A stretch of 64,000 nucleotides of DNA from Terebella lapidaria (lineage: Eukaryota; Annelida; Polychaeta; Terebellida; Terebellidae). The stretch covers positions 7,661,001 to 7,725,000 of the forward strand of contig OX424563.1 of NCBI GenBank assembly GCA_949152475.1, read 5' to 3'. Shown in pieces: positions 1 to 11,200 of the stretch. Each line of letters begins with the position of its first letter. The stretch's first letter is position 1. The notes beneath the pieces were generated by a model. The model was not told the DNA's origin. It did no database searches and was given only the letters and a program-made list of their open reading frames with translations. The translations under genes were made by a program, and so were the position numbers.

Positions 1-1409
1 AGGGGAGAAAACTTTAAGCGGACGAGGAGCTGTCTGACCTGGTCATCTGAACCAAGATTTGGTTGGCCCAGCCACAGGCTGATAAGCTAACTTTGAGGTG
101 TTGATGGAAATGCACTTCTGTAACAGCTCCTTCAACTGATAGATGAGACTGCCAGTGCTGAATAATCATCCGGAGACACTGGCCCTAGCCTTGGTGCTGG
201 CGACGGAGTTTAGATGCATTACAGTGAGAGTGCCCGGTGCCAAAGGAGCAGTCGCCACTCCGCCTGAGAGCATAGATCGGCCTATGTGTAGAAGGGACTT
301 TCTATGGTCAGAACATAAACATGATTGTAGATACCAGCAGCACCATCATGATGATCATCCACAACACCTGGGAACGTATCCAGCAGTCCAAAATGAAGTT
401 GAAGAGATCAAAACCACCCGATTACTGATGGTGGATGGCAGTGGTAGGAAGACATCCAAGAGCTACCTCTGTGATTAGGCGAATCCCTGTAAATCATTAC
501 CAGTTCCAGGTAATGAGCTTTGGGCTGTGTAACACACCGCGAGCTATCGGTACTTACTCTAGATAGACCTGTATATTCTACTTGAATGGCGTGGTTATTT
601 ACAGCCAGACGTTCGAGGTCCACATCCGAGACATTCAAGACGTGTTACTGAAACTGAAGGAAGCCTGCCTGAAACTGAATTCATCAAAATGCTGATTCTT
701 CCAGCCAAATATGTCATTTCTCAGGCACATTGTGGGAAGAGACAGTATCTGGATGGATCCGGCTAAAACTGAAGCTGTCAGAATATGAACCAAAGCAGAC
801 ATTCCTGGGCCTGGATTCTTATTACTTAAACCTGAGATCTAACTTTGCCGAGATTGTGGGTCCTCTGCATCGACTGACTGAAAAGTGAGTACCATTCCTG
901 TGGCAGCCAGAGCGAGAAAGAGCCTTTAATGAATTGAAGAATTGGCTAGTGACAGCACCTATCCTAGGCTACCCAAGGGAGAAGTGGTCTGGGGGCAGTC
1001 CCTTCTCAAAAACAAAAAGCGCAAGCAAGAATCATCACCTACCTCAACCAACGTTTGGCCAAATAAGAGAGTCACCCGAAAAGAGCTGCTGGCGGTAGTC
1101 TATATGCAACCAGGAGATCAAGCAGAATTTTCCTTGCTGAAAACCCACCACGGGAGCCTCACATGGCTGACGAATTTCAAGGAGCCCCAAGGACAAGTTG
1201 CAAAATGAATCAAGCTGCTGAGCGACTGGCCGAGACAAGTCCACAACAATGCAGACATACCTATCAGTTCGCCCTGAAGCTAGTATGGGAAGATCGACTG
1301 GAAACAAAGGAGCGGTCCAAGAACAGGTTAGGACCACCGACTGGAGCCGATTCTGGTCAACTGACCGAAGCTGAACCAGGTCAAGCAACAGAAGCTGAAA
1401 CTGTTTGAC
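1..1409 (+). mobile_element. Fossil Ty3/Gypsy pol fragment
   Basis: Scattered + strand peptides match the reverse transcriptase to RNase H part of a Ty3/Gypsy polyprotein. QFQVMSFGLCNT (about 500-535) corresponds to the FxVMPFGLCNAP motif. NGVVIYSQTFEVHI lies at about 582-630. ERAFNELKNWLVTAPIL (about 915-965) and a TRKELLAVV block near 1075 correspond to RNase H. The fragment is clearly broken many times, lacks recognisable ends and is much older than the neighbouring LTR element at 1614-15606, which runs the other way. The first 140 bases show no recognisable motif, and the exact limits are uncertain. Confidence 0.6.
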
Positions 1410-1613
1410 TGACAACAGCCAAGCAGCACAGGACACAGAAACAAATTAATAGAGTATCTCACGTAATTTATCTAGCCGTTCATTTTCAAATTTCACATAA
1501 AGATTTGGAACAAGCAGTACAGACAGGATTTCACGTTATGCTTGAAGTATGCATACTCTTTAAATGTGAGTGGTATAATTTGATAAACCTAAGTGCGATA
1601 CCTCGGTACCTAC

Positions 1614-2349
1614 TGTAAAGTTATTGACTACCGTCCGCTCTTCGGGATCCTCGAGGATAGTCCTCTCTCATCCGAGTCCTTGCGGACGCGCATCCGCTAT
1701 TCCGGATCCTCGCGGCAGGGCCGCTCACCGGAGGTCGCGGCGGACACGGTAACTACTTCATCATTAACGGTAACCAGGTAACAGCCCACCCGACACTCCC
1801 AGGCCTACGGACACCGTTCAGAAACTAGTTCATCCCTACGGTGTTAACTGGCGGGGCCTGGCGAGCCGCGGTCTGCCTCGGGGACGGAACCCCGTACAGT
1901 CCGACATGCTGGCCAGAGCCTCTGTCACATGTCCCGGGAAGGGAGAGAGCTGGCGATCCACAGGGCCGAAGGCCCCCCGAGTCAGCAACTCGTCTCTCCC
2001 AGCCCGGGCCTCCCCACGGAAATCGTCCCCAGGGCTCTAGGAGCCCACTACTCAGACCCAGGGAACACAAAGCTCATGGCGAGCCTCGTGTGCGTCCTAG
2101 TCTCGATCTTGGACAATCTCTTCGAACGAGTCGCTTCCAGTGTATATATAATACACCAGAAACTGCAGGGCGCACGCGAGGTTAAATCGATCCATTGTTA
2201 TAGTTTACTGGAGCGTAAATTACAATACGTCGCCGTGGCAACGCACGCTCGAACGGAGCATGTCAAAACAAGGCCAAGTACAGAAAGGCCACACAAATGG
2301 CTTTTATGTTTACAATCACCTGCCGCGTGCTTAGGGCAAAATCGCCACA
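1614..2349 (-). repeat. 3' LTR of the LTR element
   Basis: A 736-bp direct repeat, almost identical to 14872-15606. It starts TGTAAAG and ends GCCACA on the + strand, so it is bounded by TG...CA. It lies downstream of the third ORF in the element's orientation and is preceded there by a purine tract. Confidence 0.93.
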
Positions 2350-2363
2350 TTACCCCCTTCTTA
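2350..2363 (-). other. Polypurine tract
   Basis: On the - strand TAAGAAGGGGGTAA directly abuts the 3' LTR, the expected place for the plus-strand primer of an LTR element. Confidence 0.75.
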
Positions 2364-2875
2364 CAATGTTGGTCCCCAACATGTTCCGCCCGCGCCCAAA
2401 ATGCTCGAAACCCGACGAAGGCTTCGCATGGCGGGGGCCGGAAGAAGGCACGATGGCAACGCCCGGAAGTCACGGCGCAAACACTAGGACTTTAAGAGTC
2501 CCTTTTTGGAAGAATGGGGAACCACCCCCGGACTTATGGAGTAAACTATAACGCGCTTTGCAATTTTGAATAAATCCTCATAAACAAGCTAAAATTTTGA
2601 CCGAGGTGGTCCAAAACCGTGTGATGACCTTGAAAGGTCATCCATTATAAAAGGACGGTGTGTCGAGTCTTTGGAATATCTTTAAGGTTAGACTTTAAAT
2701 TTAGAAATTTTGTAAAACGACACACCGAGTGATCAAAAGTGATAGTACCTCTAAAATGTTGCCGACCGCCCTGCCGGCCGGCTCCTCAGATCCGCAGAAC
2801 GGGTCTGAGGCAGGGCGGAGCCGCGGGAGCGACTCCGGCACGCCGCCGCACACGTGCAGCGACGAGGCTAGCACC
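2364..2875 (-). other. Untranslated region between the third ORF and the purine tract
   Basis: About 510 bases without coding potential. They contain a perfect 9-bp hairpin at 2623-2642 (GATGACCTT, loop GA, AAGGTCATC) and a 10-bp inverted repeat CGGTGTGTCG/CGACACACCG at 2656-2665 and 2718-2727. Confidence 0.5.
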
Positions 2876-5800
2876 CTAGCTTTCCTCCGTTGCCATCGGC
2901 TCCTCATCCGTGCCGCCTGTCTTGGGGTCTGGCGGCGGTGACGGGTCCCTACGCCGCGGACGCAGCGGAGCCGGCATAGTGAAAGCCGGCTGCACGGGCG
3001 GATGAGGCAGGCCCGGTGGAGCCTGCACGGGCTTTTGTGGTGAGCCCTGCAGTCCGGGTCCTGACGGAGCCATCACAACGGAGGCCGGTAGAGATGTCGC
3101 GCCGAGATCTGCTATGGCGCGGAACATCTCCACCGTATCGCGGGTGCGCTGTGGACCGGCCGTCCGTTCTCCCCACACCTGGACTAGGTATGGGTAGATG
3201 GCCAGCTCCAAAGCGGCATCCGCGCGCCGGAGAGCCGCCTGGTTCAGGGCGGACGACTCGGGGTCATCGACGCCCTGGATTAGGCGAGTCCGAGCGGCCT
3301 CGGCTTCGTCAAGACGACGCCGTAGCTGCTCATTCTCAGCCTCCAGGTGCTCCATCCGTGCGGCCACCTCTGGGGCGGGGGCGGACGCCCCGGACTGCTC
3401 GGCAAGAGCGGCGGTCCGACCCTGGTCGAACGCGCGCCGCTCAATGACGGCCGACAAAGTCCGGTAGCTCTCTAGGCTCCGCCGGGTGCCTTCCATGAGG
3501 CCCTGGTCGTATGCGAGATCGCATGCGACACGGGAGGCCTCGGCGCGGCACCGGCTGAACCGATCCAGAGAGCTGTCCATCTCCGCCACAAGGTACTCCG
3601 CCGCTCGGGTGAGTCGACCACGCTGGGGGTGATCCCAGGGGTGCTCCTCCCGAGCGCGGACCAACGCGGCTACACCTGCGGACCCCAAGTCACGAATGGC
3701 TCGAGGCACCGGCAGGTTCACCAACGCCGGATCACCGGGGATCCGGTCCATACCATCGCGACGATGGCCGACCGCCTGGCCTACAGACTCGCGGAAAGTC
3801 TCGTAGACGCTGGCGGTCGTGGGACCGAGCCTCCGGCGTACGTCCGCCGTGGCGTCGAGGGGGTCCAAGTCCAGGGAGGCGGTGCTTTGCCACCCTGCGA
3901 ACGTCCCCTCAACTACCAACGAGGACACGGACGCCGACCTCGTGAGAGGTACCGCACGTCCGCTACTGCTCGCAACCGAGGGAGTCACGCGTGGAGTCCT
4001 TGGCGGGACCGCCGACGCGGTACTCGAGGAGGCGGAGGTGTCTGCCACCACCCGTCCCTCAGACGGACCCGCGGGTATTGTCACCTCGAGCAAGCCCGGG
4101 TAGTCCTCCTGAGTCAGCGCACCCGAAGACTGCAGGGGCGTCGTCCCGGCCGGAGTCTTTCCGGCGGACGAGCTCTTCCCCTGAGTCTTTGGCTGGGGGC
4201 GCGGCTTAGGAGTAGCCACTCGTGTCTTGGCCGCGATCTGCGGCATCTCCGACACGATCATGGTCACCCGGTGCCGTTCTTCACCGGCCTGGATCACCGG
4301 CGGTTCACGGACAGCCTCTGCTGCTGTCCGGGCGGCTTCCGCCGCCTGGAACTCCGCCGGGGTCTGGCCCATTGTAGCCGTCAGGCGAGCGGTGTAGCTC
4401 GAGCCCCCGGACACAACGCCAGACTGCTTCCAGGCATCGTCCATGATGCACTGTGCAAAGCGCCATGGACCCCAGTGAAAGAATCGGTGATTCGCCGTCC
4501 CTGACGTAGTCATGAACGACGCCACCCTCGGTGGTATGTATCCATAATTGAATACAGGCCCCACTTCATTTCCAATGATATGAAGTCCCTCACCGCGGTG
4601 TGCACCCGAGCGGTGATCATTTAGGGCCTCTAAACTGGCGAAATATCGTTGCTGAGGGGTGCCGGAGTAGCACCTCTTGCAAACGAACATTTGCATCCAG
4701 GGGTAGTGGTACCCCGCAATATGTCGACTCAAGTGGTCGTAGGTAGGGTACCTACGATCCCGATTGAGCGCACGGTGCGGGTCCTCATACCCGTCCAGGG
4801 ATTCCGGACAGAGTTGGCATATCACGCCCGCCTCTGTCTCGGGCGGCAACCCGACACGCTCCTCGTCCGTGAGTGGACGAGGCCGTGTGAAAGGCGTGTC
4901 GGCCGCCGCGCCGGCCGCCGCGGTGCGGCGTCCCTGCGGATCCCTGCCATAGCGCGGAAGGAACATGTGTCCCTGACGGACTCCAGGGAGTTCGGGGCCC
5001 ATTTCGGCCCGCAGCCTCTGGATAGAGGGCTGCTCCGAGGACGACCGTTTCTTCTTTTTGGCCGCCCCCGAACGATTCTCCGACCTGGTTTGTCGGGGCA
5101 CACTCTTCCCGCGTGGGGGCGCGGCCCTCTGTTGCTGCGCAACGAAGGCCCGCGCTCCCGCTTCCAGTGCGGCGTCAGACAGGTGGACCCCGTCTTGCTC
5201 CGCGCGCTTCCGGAGGAGTTCTAAACGGAGATCTCCCTCCTTCGGCACGGGACGCCCTCTGTCCACTGGACTTGACCCCACCTCCGCAGCTCCGGTAGGT
5301 TTCTTAGTACCGGAGGAAGAGGAAGAGGAGGTTCCTTTCGGTGCCTGGATAGGCACCCGCTTACAAGAACCTCCCGCGCCTGGGCCGGATCCCGCGGAGG
5401 CGCCGCCCGCACCAGATCCCGAGGGATTAGGCGTCTTGGCGACTCCGGGTTTGGCGGAGGACCCTTTCTGGCCGCCCGGCTTAGGCGCCAGTGGCTTAGG
5501 TCCTCCGGACTTCGATCCGGCTTGAGGCGAGGGGCCGCCGGACTTCTTTTTCCGGTGCGGCCGCTTCTTCTTCTTCTTCTTCGGAGGCGAGGAGGCCGGG
5601 TCCGGGTCGGATCCGGCCTCAGATTGCCCATGCTCAGCGGCTTCCAGCTCTTGCTGGGCTCTCCACTGCTTTTGAGCAATCTCCCGGGCTCGACGGCGAG
5701 TACGCCTAGAGACGGGCGATGTAAACCCGTCATCTCGGTTCTCGGTCTCCTTCGAGCCAGACTCCTGTTCCTGAGGCGGCGCTTGGGATGCGGCTTCCTC

Positions 5801-6325
5801 AGCCGCGTCAACCTGCTCCGCCCAAGTCCCAGGGGCCTTCTGGTCGTGCGGACCAGACTCCGCAGGTGCGGACACCGAGGAGTTCTCGGCGGAACCGGTG
5901 TCCGGACGGCTACGGCCATCCGGACGGGTTTCCGCACGAGTACTCTCATCCGGGCCCAGAGACGCAAGCATCTCCGAGGACGGGTGCAACTCAATGTCCA
6001 CACTAGCAAGTCCCGCACCACCGCAGTCCATCACCTCTTCCATACGGGAAAAAGTGGACGGATCTAGGAGTAGCTCGGCGCCTGCCGTGGCCGAGTCACT
6101 CTCTGCGGGGCGGTCCTCCGCGACCTCGCTCTCAGACTCGGTTCCTGAGTAAGAACCGGAGCTGGAGCTGGATTCCTCAGAACCCACATAGGCTCCCCGA
6201 GGGATGTCCTCGCGGTCACCCTCCTCGGGCCTAGACTGGGGTCTCGAGTACGAATTACCGCGCTCAAGAGACCCCTCTTCCCTCCCTTCATCACCTCCCC
6301 AGCCGTCACTTGACTCTGACATCAA
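2876..6325 (-). CDS. Third ORF of the LTR element: zinc-finger-like, coiled-coil protein
   Basis: A 1149-residue frame between pol and the 3' LTR, where retroviral env genes sit. I see no signal peptide or membrane segment, so it is not a normal envelope protein, and I do not recognise the family. The N-terminal part is acidic and Ser/Glu-rich. Near residue 250 is a strongly basic run (PPKKKKKKRPHRKKK), a plausible nuclear-localisation or nucleic-acid-binding segment. Two adjacent Cys/His motifs lie at about 501-575: the first has CQLC and YDHLSRHIAGYH, the second CKRC and LNDHRSGAH. Both look like C2H2 fingers. A Leu/Glu heptad stretch (MEHLEAENEQLRRRLDEAEA, about 990-1012) predicts a short coiled coil. 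The C-terminal tail is Pro-rich. The frame is long, open and of the same composition as gag and pol, so it is probably a genuine part of the element. Confidence 0.8.
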   Translation of the reverse strand: MMSESSDGWGGDEGREEGSLERGNSYSRPQSRPEEGDREDIPRGAYVGSEESSSSSGSYSGTESESEVAEDRPAESDSATAGAELLLDPSTFSRMEEVMDCGGAGLASVDIELHPSSEMLASLGPDESTRAETRPDGRSRPDTGSAENSSVSAPAESGPHDQKAPGTWAEQVDAAEEAASQAPPQEQESGSKETENRDDGFTSPVSRRTRRRAREIAQKQWRAQQELEAAEHGQSEAGSDPDPASSPPKKKKKKRPHRKKKSGGPSPQAGSKSGGPKPLAPKPGGQKGSSAKPGVAKTPNPSGSGAGGASAGSGPGAGGSCKRVPIQAPKGTSSSSSSGTKKPTGAAEVGSSPVDRGRPVPKEGDLRLELLRKRAEQDGVHLSDAALEAGARAFVAQQQRAAPPRGKSVPRQTRSENRSGAAKKKKRSSSEQPSIQRLRAEMGPELPGVRQGHMFLPRYGRDPQGRRTAAAGAAADTPFTRPRPLTDEERVGLPPETEAGVICQLCPESLDGYEDPHRALNRDRRYPTYDHLSRHIAGYHYPWMQMFVCKRCYSGTPQQRYFASLEALNDHRSGAHRGEGLHIIGNEVGPVFNYGYIPPRVASFMTTSGTANHRFFHWGPWRFAQCIMDDAWKQSGVVSGGSSYTARLTATMGQTPAEFQAAEAARTAAEAVREPPVIQAGEERHRVTMIVSEMPQIAAKTRVATPKPRPQPKTQGKSSSAGKTPAGTTPLQSSGALTQEDYPGLLEVTIPAGPSEGRVVADTSASSSTASAVPPRTPRVTPSVASSSGRAVPLTRSASVSSLVVEGTFAGWQSTASLDLDPLDATADVRRRLGPTTASVYETFRESVGQAVGHRRDGMDRIPGDPALVNLPVPRAIRDLGSAGVAALVRAREEHPWDHPQRGRLTRAAEYLVAEMDSSLDRFSRCRAEASRVACDLAYDQGLMEGTRRSLESYRTLSAVIERRAFDQGRTAALAEQSGASAPAPEVAARMEHLEAENEQLRRRLDEAEAARTRLIQGVDDPESSALNQAALRRADAALELAIYPYLVQVWGERTAGPQRTRDTVEMFRAIADLGATSLPASVVMAPSGPGLQGSPQKPVQAPPGLPHPPVQPAFTMPAPLRPRRRDPSPPPDPKTGGTDEEPMATEES

Positions 6326-8235
6326 GCGCTCTAATCGCTCTAAACACTGGGAGTCAGATCCGCAGATCCGTCTCCACCAGTGCCGAGCGCTTGAATGACG
6401 AGAAGGTGTCGAGTTACATCGATTATAGGCATCAAGTGTTGGCAGTTATACTGCACACGCATCGTATGACGCGTTCCCGTGGAAACGTCTATTCACTGCA
6501 TCTACCCGATCGACAGACAAAAGGACGTTTTACATTCCCGCATTCCCATACACGCATCTCCCCCCGGTGACTCCTTTCATGCCATGTATACGGGTGGCTT
6601 GTGTACACAAGCCATCCCGGGGGAACCCGCTAAAATACTACAGTAATTAACAGCAGTCATTAGCAATAGCTTTCGCACTGGCGATCAATGACGTGAAGTT
6701 AATCACCCTCGCAGGTTAAAGATTGTATACAATGTATCAAAAAGCCAAACTACTTGTGGGTGTTACGATTATGTCACCCTATCAGCAGCGATAAATAAAA
6801 ATTTAACACCGCTCAAGCAGCAATGAAAATAAATCCACCACCGCTTGCATGCTTTTCATAGATCACGGCATACAGCCTTCGATACAATGTACACAATCTC
6901 CTACACCCCTCTTGTGAAAACAGAAATCTCCCGATTTCTTACTCTCTATTGCACCAGGGAAAAGATATATCACTAAACTTTCTCATATATGGGATAAATG
7001 AGTAAGAATAGCATTTCCACGGGAAACACGCACACACTTGTGGCTTATAATCCTCCCATAAATAATAAATGAGATGGAAAATAAACAAAATCACTCCCCA
7101 TAGCCGCTGGCACGCTTACAGGGCGATCGGACATACCCATGACGTCCGGACAGACAATCGGGCGCCCTATGGGCGTTTGCAAAGCGCCCACTAGCATCCC
7201 CGACGTACTGCCCGGCCGCGGAGCGGTGCCCGGTCCAGCCCAGAGCCTCCTCAAACGACTACCGGAGCGCGGAGCCAATAGATTTAGACGCGGAGCAGGC
7301 ATGGTCCATAACCGCACTGGTTAGGGGGCGAACCCTTCATACCGGCGCCCAATCTAGAGGCGCCCAAAGATGGTGAAAGCAATAGCCGGCGGACGTCCGG
7401 GGCTGCCCGCGGACGGAGTCCAGGCCGGACGTCTACCATTGTACGGCGTATTGCCCTTATCCAATGAAGATGAAATTGGAATTAGAAGCCACCACAAGTG
7501 TTGCGCATGTAATATACGACCCCCTTCTTAGAAGGAGGCCGGGGTTCCGGTCATTCCGGCCGGACCGCGTATTGTAAGGTACGATCCGGACGAGAACGAG
7601 CGTCACCCGCTGCCGCGGCTGGTCCGCACACGCGGACTTAACAACCGCTCCATTATCATAATGGATAGTCGGTTTCCTGCCGTAAGAAACCTTAATCTAC
7701 TATAACCGCAATTACAGTAGTGGCTCACGGGGGATAACTACACCGAAGTGCGTCATCTTAAAGCGCCGCGGACGCCGGACGAGTCACGCGGACGAACCGC
7801 GGACATCAGTCCTCATCTGCGGACACTATCCCCGCGTCCAGAGCCAGTTCCCCAAATCCGTGGGAAGACGCTTCTCCCGTAGCGGACGTAAATCCCAACC
7901 TCAGTCTGGCCATATAAGAGGTTGTCCCGGGACCAGGGGCGTCCGGCCGAATCAGTAAATTCGTCCGGCCAGCGTAACCGTTGTGCGGAATACGCCGGAC
8001 AGCCGTCCATAAGGTGCGGACAGGCCATCCACACGTCCCTGGCGCTAGAAACTACAGGAGGGCGGATGCGGAGCGGCGGCGTTACGACATGAAAGTCTCC
8101 GCGGACCTCAACTCCGAAGATGGCCACAAAGTAGCCACCCGCGGAGGTAAGTCGTGCGGACTCTCACGGAACGACCTAAAACCCATCCATAGTATGACAG
8201 ACGGGTACCGCAGACGCATCCGCATGAGCGAAAAG
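6326..8235 (-). other. Non-coding spacer inside the LTR element
   Basis: About 1.9 kb between the pol stop and the third ORF with no credible coding frame on either strand. The part at 6620-7110 is AT-rich like host DNA, and the rest is GC-rich like the element. At 6596-6613 there is a perfect 18-base palindrome, GGCTTGTGTACACAAGCC, extended by imperfect GGGT/ATCCC arms. The spacer could hold signals for expressing the downstream ORF from a spliced RNA, which is inference. Confidence 0.6.
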
Positions 8236-11200
8236 TTATTCCCACCCATACCGGGCTGGCGCACGGGGTTTCCGGCGTGGCCGCCCGTCATCCGCAGGTA
8301 CTGGAGGGAGTGGAGGTACCTGCGGATCGCCGTCATCTGGCTGATAGCCACCCAGTCCATCATCTGACGGGTCAGAGAGGTCCGGGAGGCCCACCATACG
8401 GCGCACACGCTCGTCCGGAGTCCGCGGATGCTGACCGGACGGATCCCATACGGGAGCATCATCCGGTTCCGCATCTTGAATTAGCGGATCCATGACAAGC
8501 GGGCCCTCGTACTTCTTCAGATTATCGATATGGACAACCAGAACCCTGTCCGGATCGGAATCCCTCCGGATCCGGTAGTCCACATCTGTCACCTGTTTCA
8601 GTACGGTAAACGGGCCTATCCACGGCTTAGCAAATTTATTGCCTTGCTTAAGCGGCGGATAATAGTAGCGCACCTTGTCGCCTTCCACAAAAGCTGGCCT
8701 ACCCTTAGCATGGGCGTCATAGCCTCGCTTCTGCCGGAGGGCAGACTTGTCCAGGCGCGCGCGCGCGAAATCATGGGCGTTCGCCAGGGCGCGGCGAATC
8801 CACTCCACGTACTCCGGACCGCACTGGAGTACTGCGCCGGTCTCTGCCGCAGTTGGATACATAATATCCACGGGCAAATTTAGCTCCCGGCCGTACAACA
8901 TCGCGTGCGGAGTAACTCCGGTCGAAGAGTGGACCGACGACCTGTACGCCATTAAGACATACGGGAGGTGGTCATCCCAATCATTCGCACGATCATTCAC
9001 AAAGGCCGCCAGCATGTTGAGGACCGATCGATTAAAGCGTTCGACCTGGCCATCAGACTGGGGCCTGTAGGGGGTGGTCCGCACCTTGGTACTCCCTAGC
9101 ATCTGTGCTAGGTTCCGGAACAGGTTGCTCTCAAATTGCGTGCCCTGATCCGAATGTACCTGTTTAGGTACCCCATGGTACACCACCCATCTATTCACCA
9201 ATAACCGAGCTACCTCGTCCGCAGTCTGGCGGCGCAGTGGGTAGGCGTCGGTATACTTGGTAAAATAGTCGGATATCACCAGGATGTACCGGAAACCACG
9301 CGGGGTGACCCGGTGGGTATCCAGTATATCCAAAGCTATCCGATCAAACGGCGCGCCCGCCTTAACCGTGGTTAAGGGGTGGCGGCCAGGAGTCGGGACT
9401 CCTTTGCGAGCTTGACACCGAGGGCAGGCTGCGCACCACCGTTGCACGTCCAAGCCGCTACCAGGCCAATGAAAGCGCTGTTGTAGCCTATGGACGGTCC
9501 TCCGGATTCCCAAGTGACCGGTCACCCGGAGGTCATGCAACTGGTGGAGTACTTCTTTCCGCAGCTCCGCCGGAAGCACCAACTGCCATATTGGAGGCAG
9601 TGGGGTCGGTGGCTCATAGCGCCGGTATAAGAGGCCATCCCTCAAGGAGAGTCGTTCCCACTGAGATACTAGAGACAAGGTCTCCTCCCTGTAGGTCTTT
9701 CGCTCATCCTTCGAGGGCTTCTGGCCGGCCTCAAGGGCTGTGATTACCGGTGCCAGAGCTCTGTCAGCTCTCTGCGCCGCAGCTACCTGCGCCGGAGAGT
9801 AGCCACCCAAGTAATTAGGCTCCTCCTCCGTCGCGTCCGGCTGCGCCGCAGCGGCCATCACCACAGGGGGCAAGGACCGCTCATACTCAGACTCTCCAGA
9901 GGACGAGGGTACCCACGAGGAGTACACCGCCGGACTCGAGGAAGACTCGCTGGAGCTGAGCCGCACCTCCGCTTCATATGCGGGACGCCCTCGCCGATAT
10001 CGGCGGGTCCGCGCGCGGAGATGAGCCCTAGACGCTCCGGCCGCCGTGTTGTTAGAGGGGGCGGCGGCCTGCGGTCTCCCCGGAACGTCCAATTCCGAGT
10101 CTGAGGACGAATCCGCGGCTTGCTGGAATGGTGCCATCCCTGCACAACCCGGATTCTTGCACTTATGACAACGGGACAGGCCGTCCGCGTTGCCGTGCAA
10201 CTTACCAGCGCGATGCTCTATCTGCATGTCATACTCTTGGAGTTTGACGAGCCACCGCGCCACCAAGCCATCGGCCTCACTATAGTTGAGGAGCCATCTC
10301 AGCGAACTATGATCAGTCCGCAAGCGGAAATGGCGTCCCAACAAATAGTGCCGGAAACGCTTGGTCATCGTAACCACCGCGAGCAACTCGCGATGAGTGG
10401 TGCAGTAGTTCATTTGAGAGCGGCTCAAGGCCACACTCGCATAAGCTACTACCCGCTCTTGCCCATCCACGATCTGCGAGAGGACACCGCCAAGCGCGAA
10501 GTTACTCGCGTCGGTGTCCAGGATGAACTCGCAGTCCGGACGAGGGTGCCGCAGCACCGGGGCCACTACCAAGGCCTGCCGGAGTCCCGAGAAGGCGTTA
10601 GCCTGCTCGGCGGACCAAACAAAATCGGCGCCCTTTTCCGTGAGGATAGTAAGGGGACGCGCGATCTCCGCAAAGCCGCGAATAAACCTGCGGTGGTAGC
10701 TCGCGAAGCCCAAGAAGGACCTCACGTCCGCCACGTTACATGGCGGAGGCCATTTCTGCACGGCCGCCACCTTTGCGGGGTCTGGTCTCACTCCGGTGCC
10801 CGTTACCATGAAGCCCAAGTACAGGATTTCCTGCGCGAATAGCTCGCACTTACTTGGCTTCAATTTAAGCCCTGCTCCGCGGATGCGATGGAGCACCATC
10901 TGGAGGTTGGTGAGGGTTTCCTCGAACGACCGGCCATACACGACGACATCGTCGATGTAGACCATACATCGCTTCCAGAGGAACCCTTTGAGTACCATCT
11001 CCATGAGGCGCTCGAACGTCGCTGGTGCGTTACAGAGCCCGAACGGCATTACCTTGAATTGGTAGAGCCCGTTCTTGGTAACGAAGGCAGTCTTCGCCCG
11101 ATCACTCTCCTCCATCTCCACCTGCCAATACCCGGAGGCCAGATCCAGAGCACAGAAATAGTGCGACCCGGCCAGGGCATCGAAGGTATCCTCAATGTGC

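Noticed and set aside
1841-2185. Frames inside both LTRs
   Set aside because: They lie within terminal repeats, differ between the two copies only through LTR differences and show no protein family.
3629-4504. Long + strand frames across 3000-14800
   Set aside because: They are antisense to the GC-rich gag, pol and third ORF of the LTR element, whose opposite strands stay open by composition alone.
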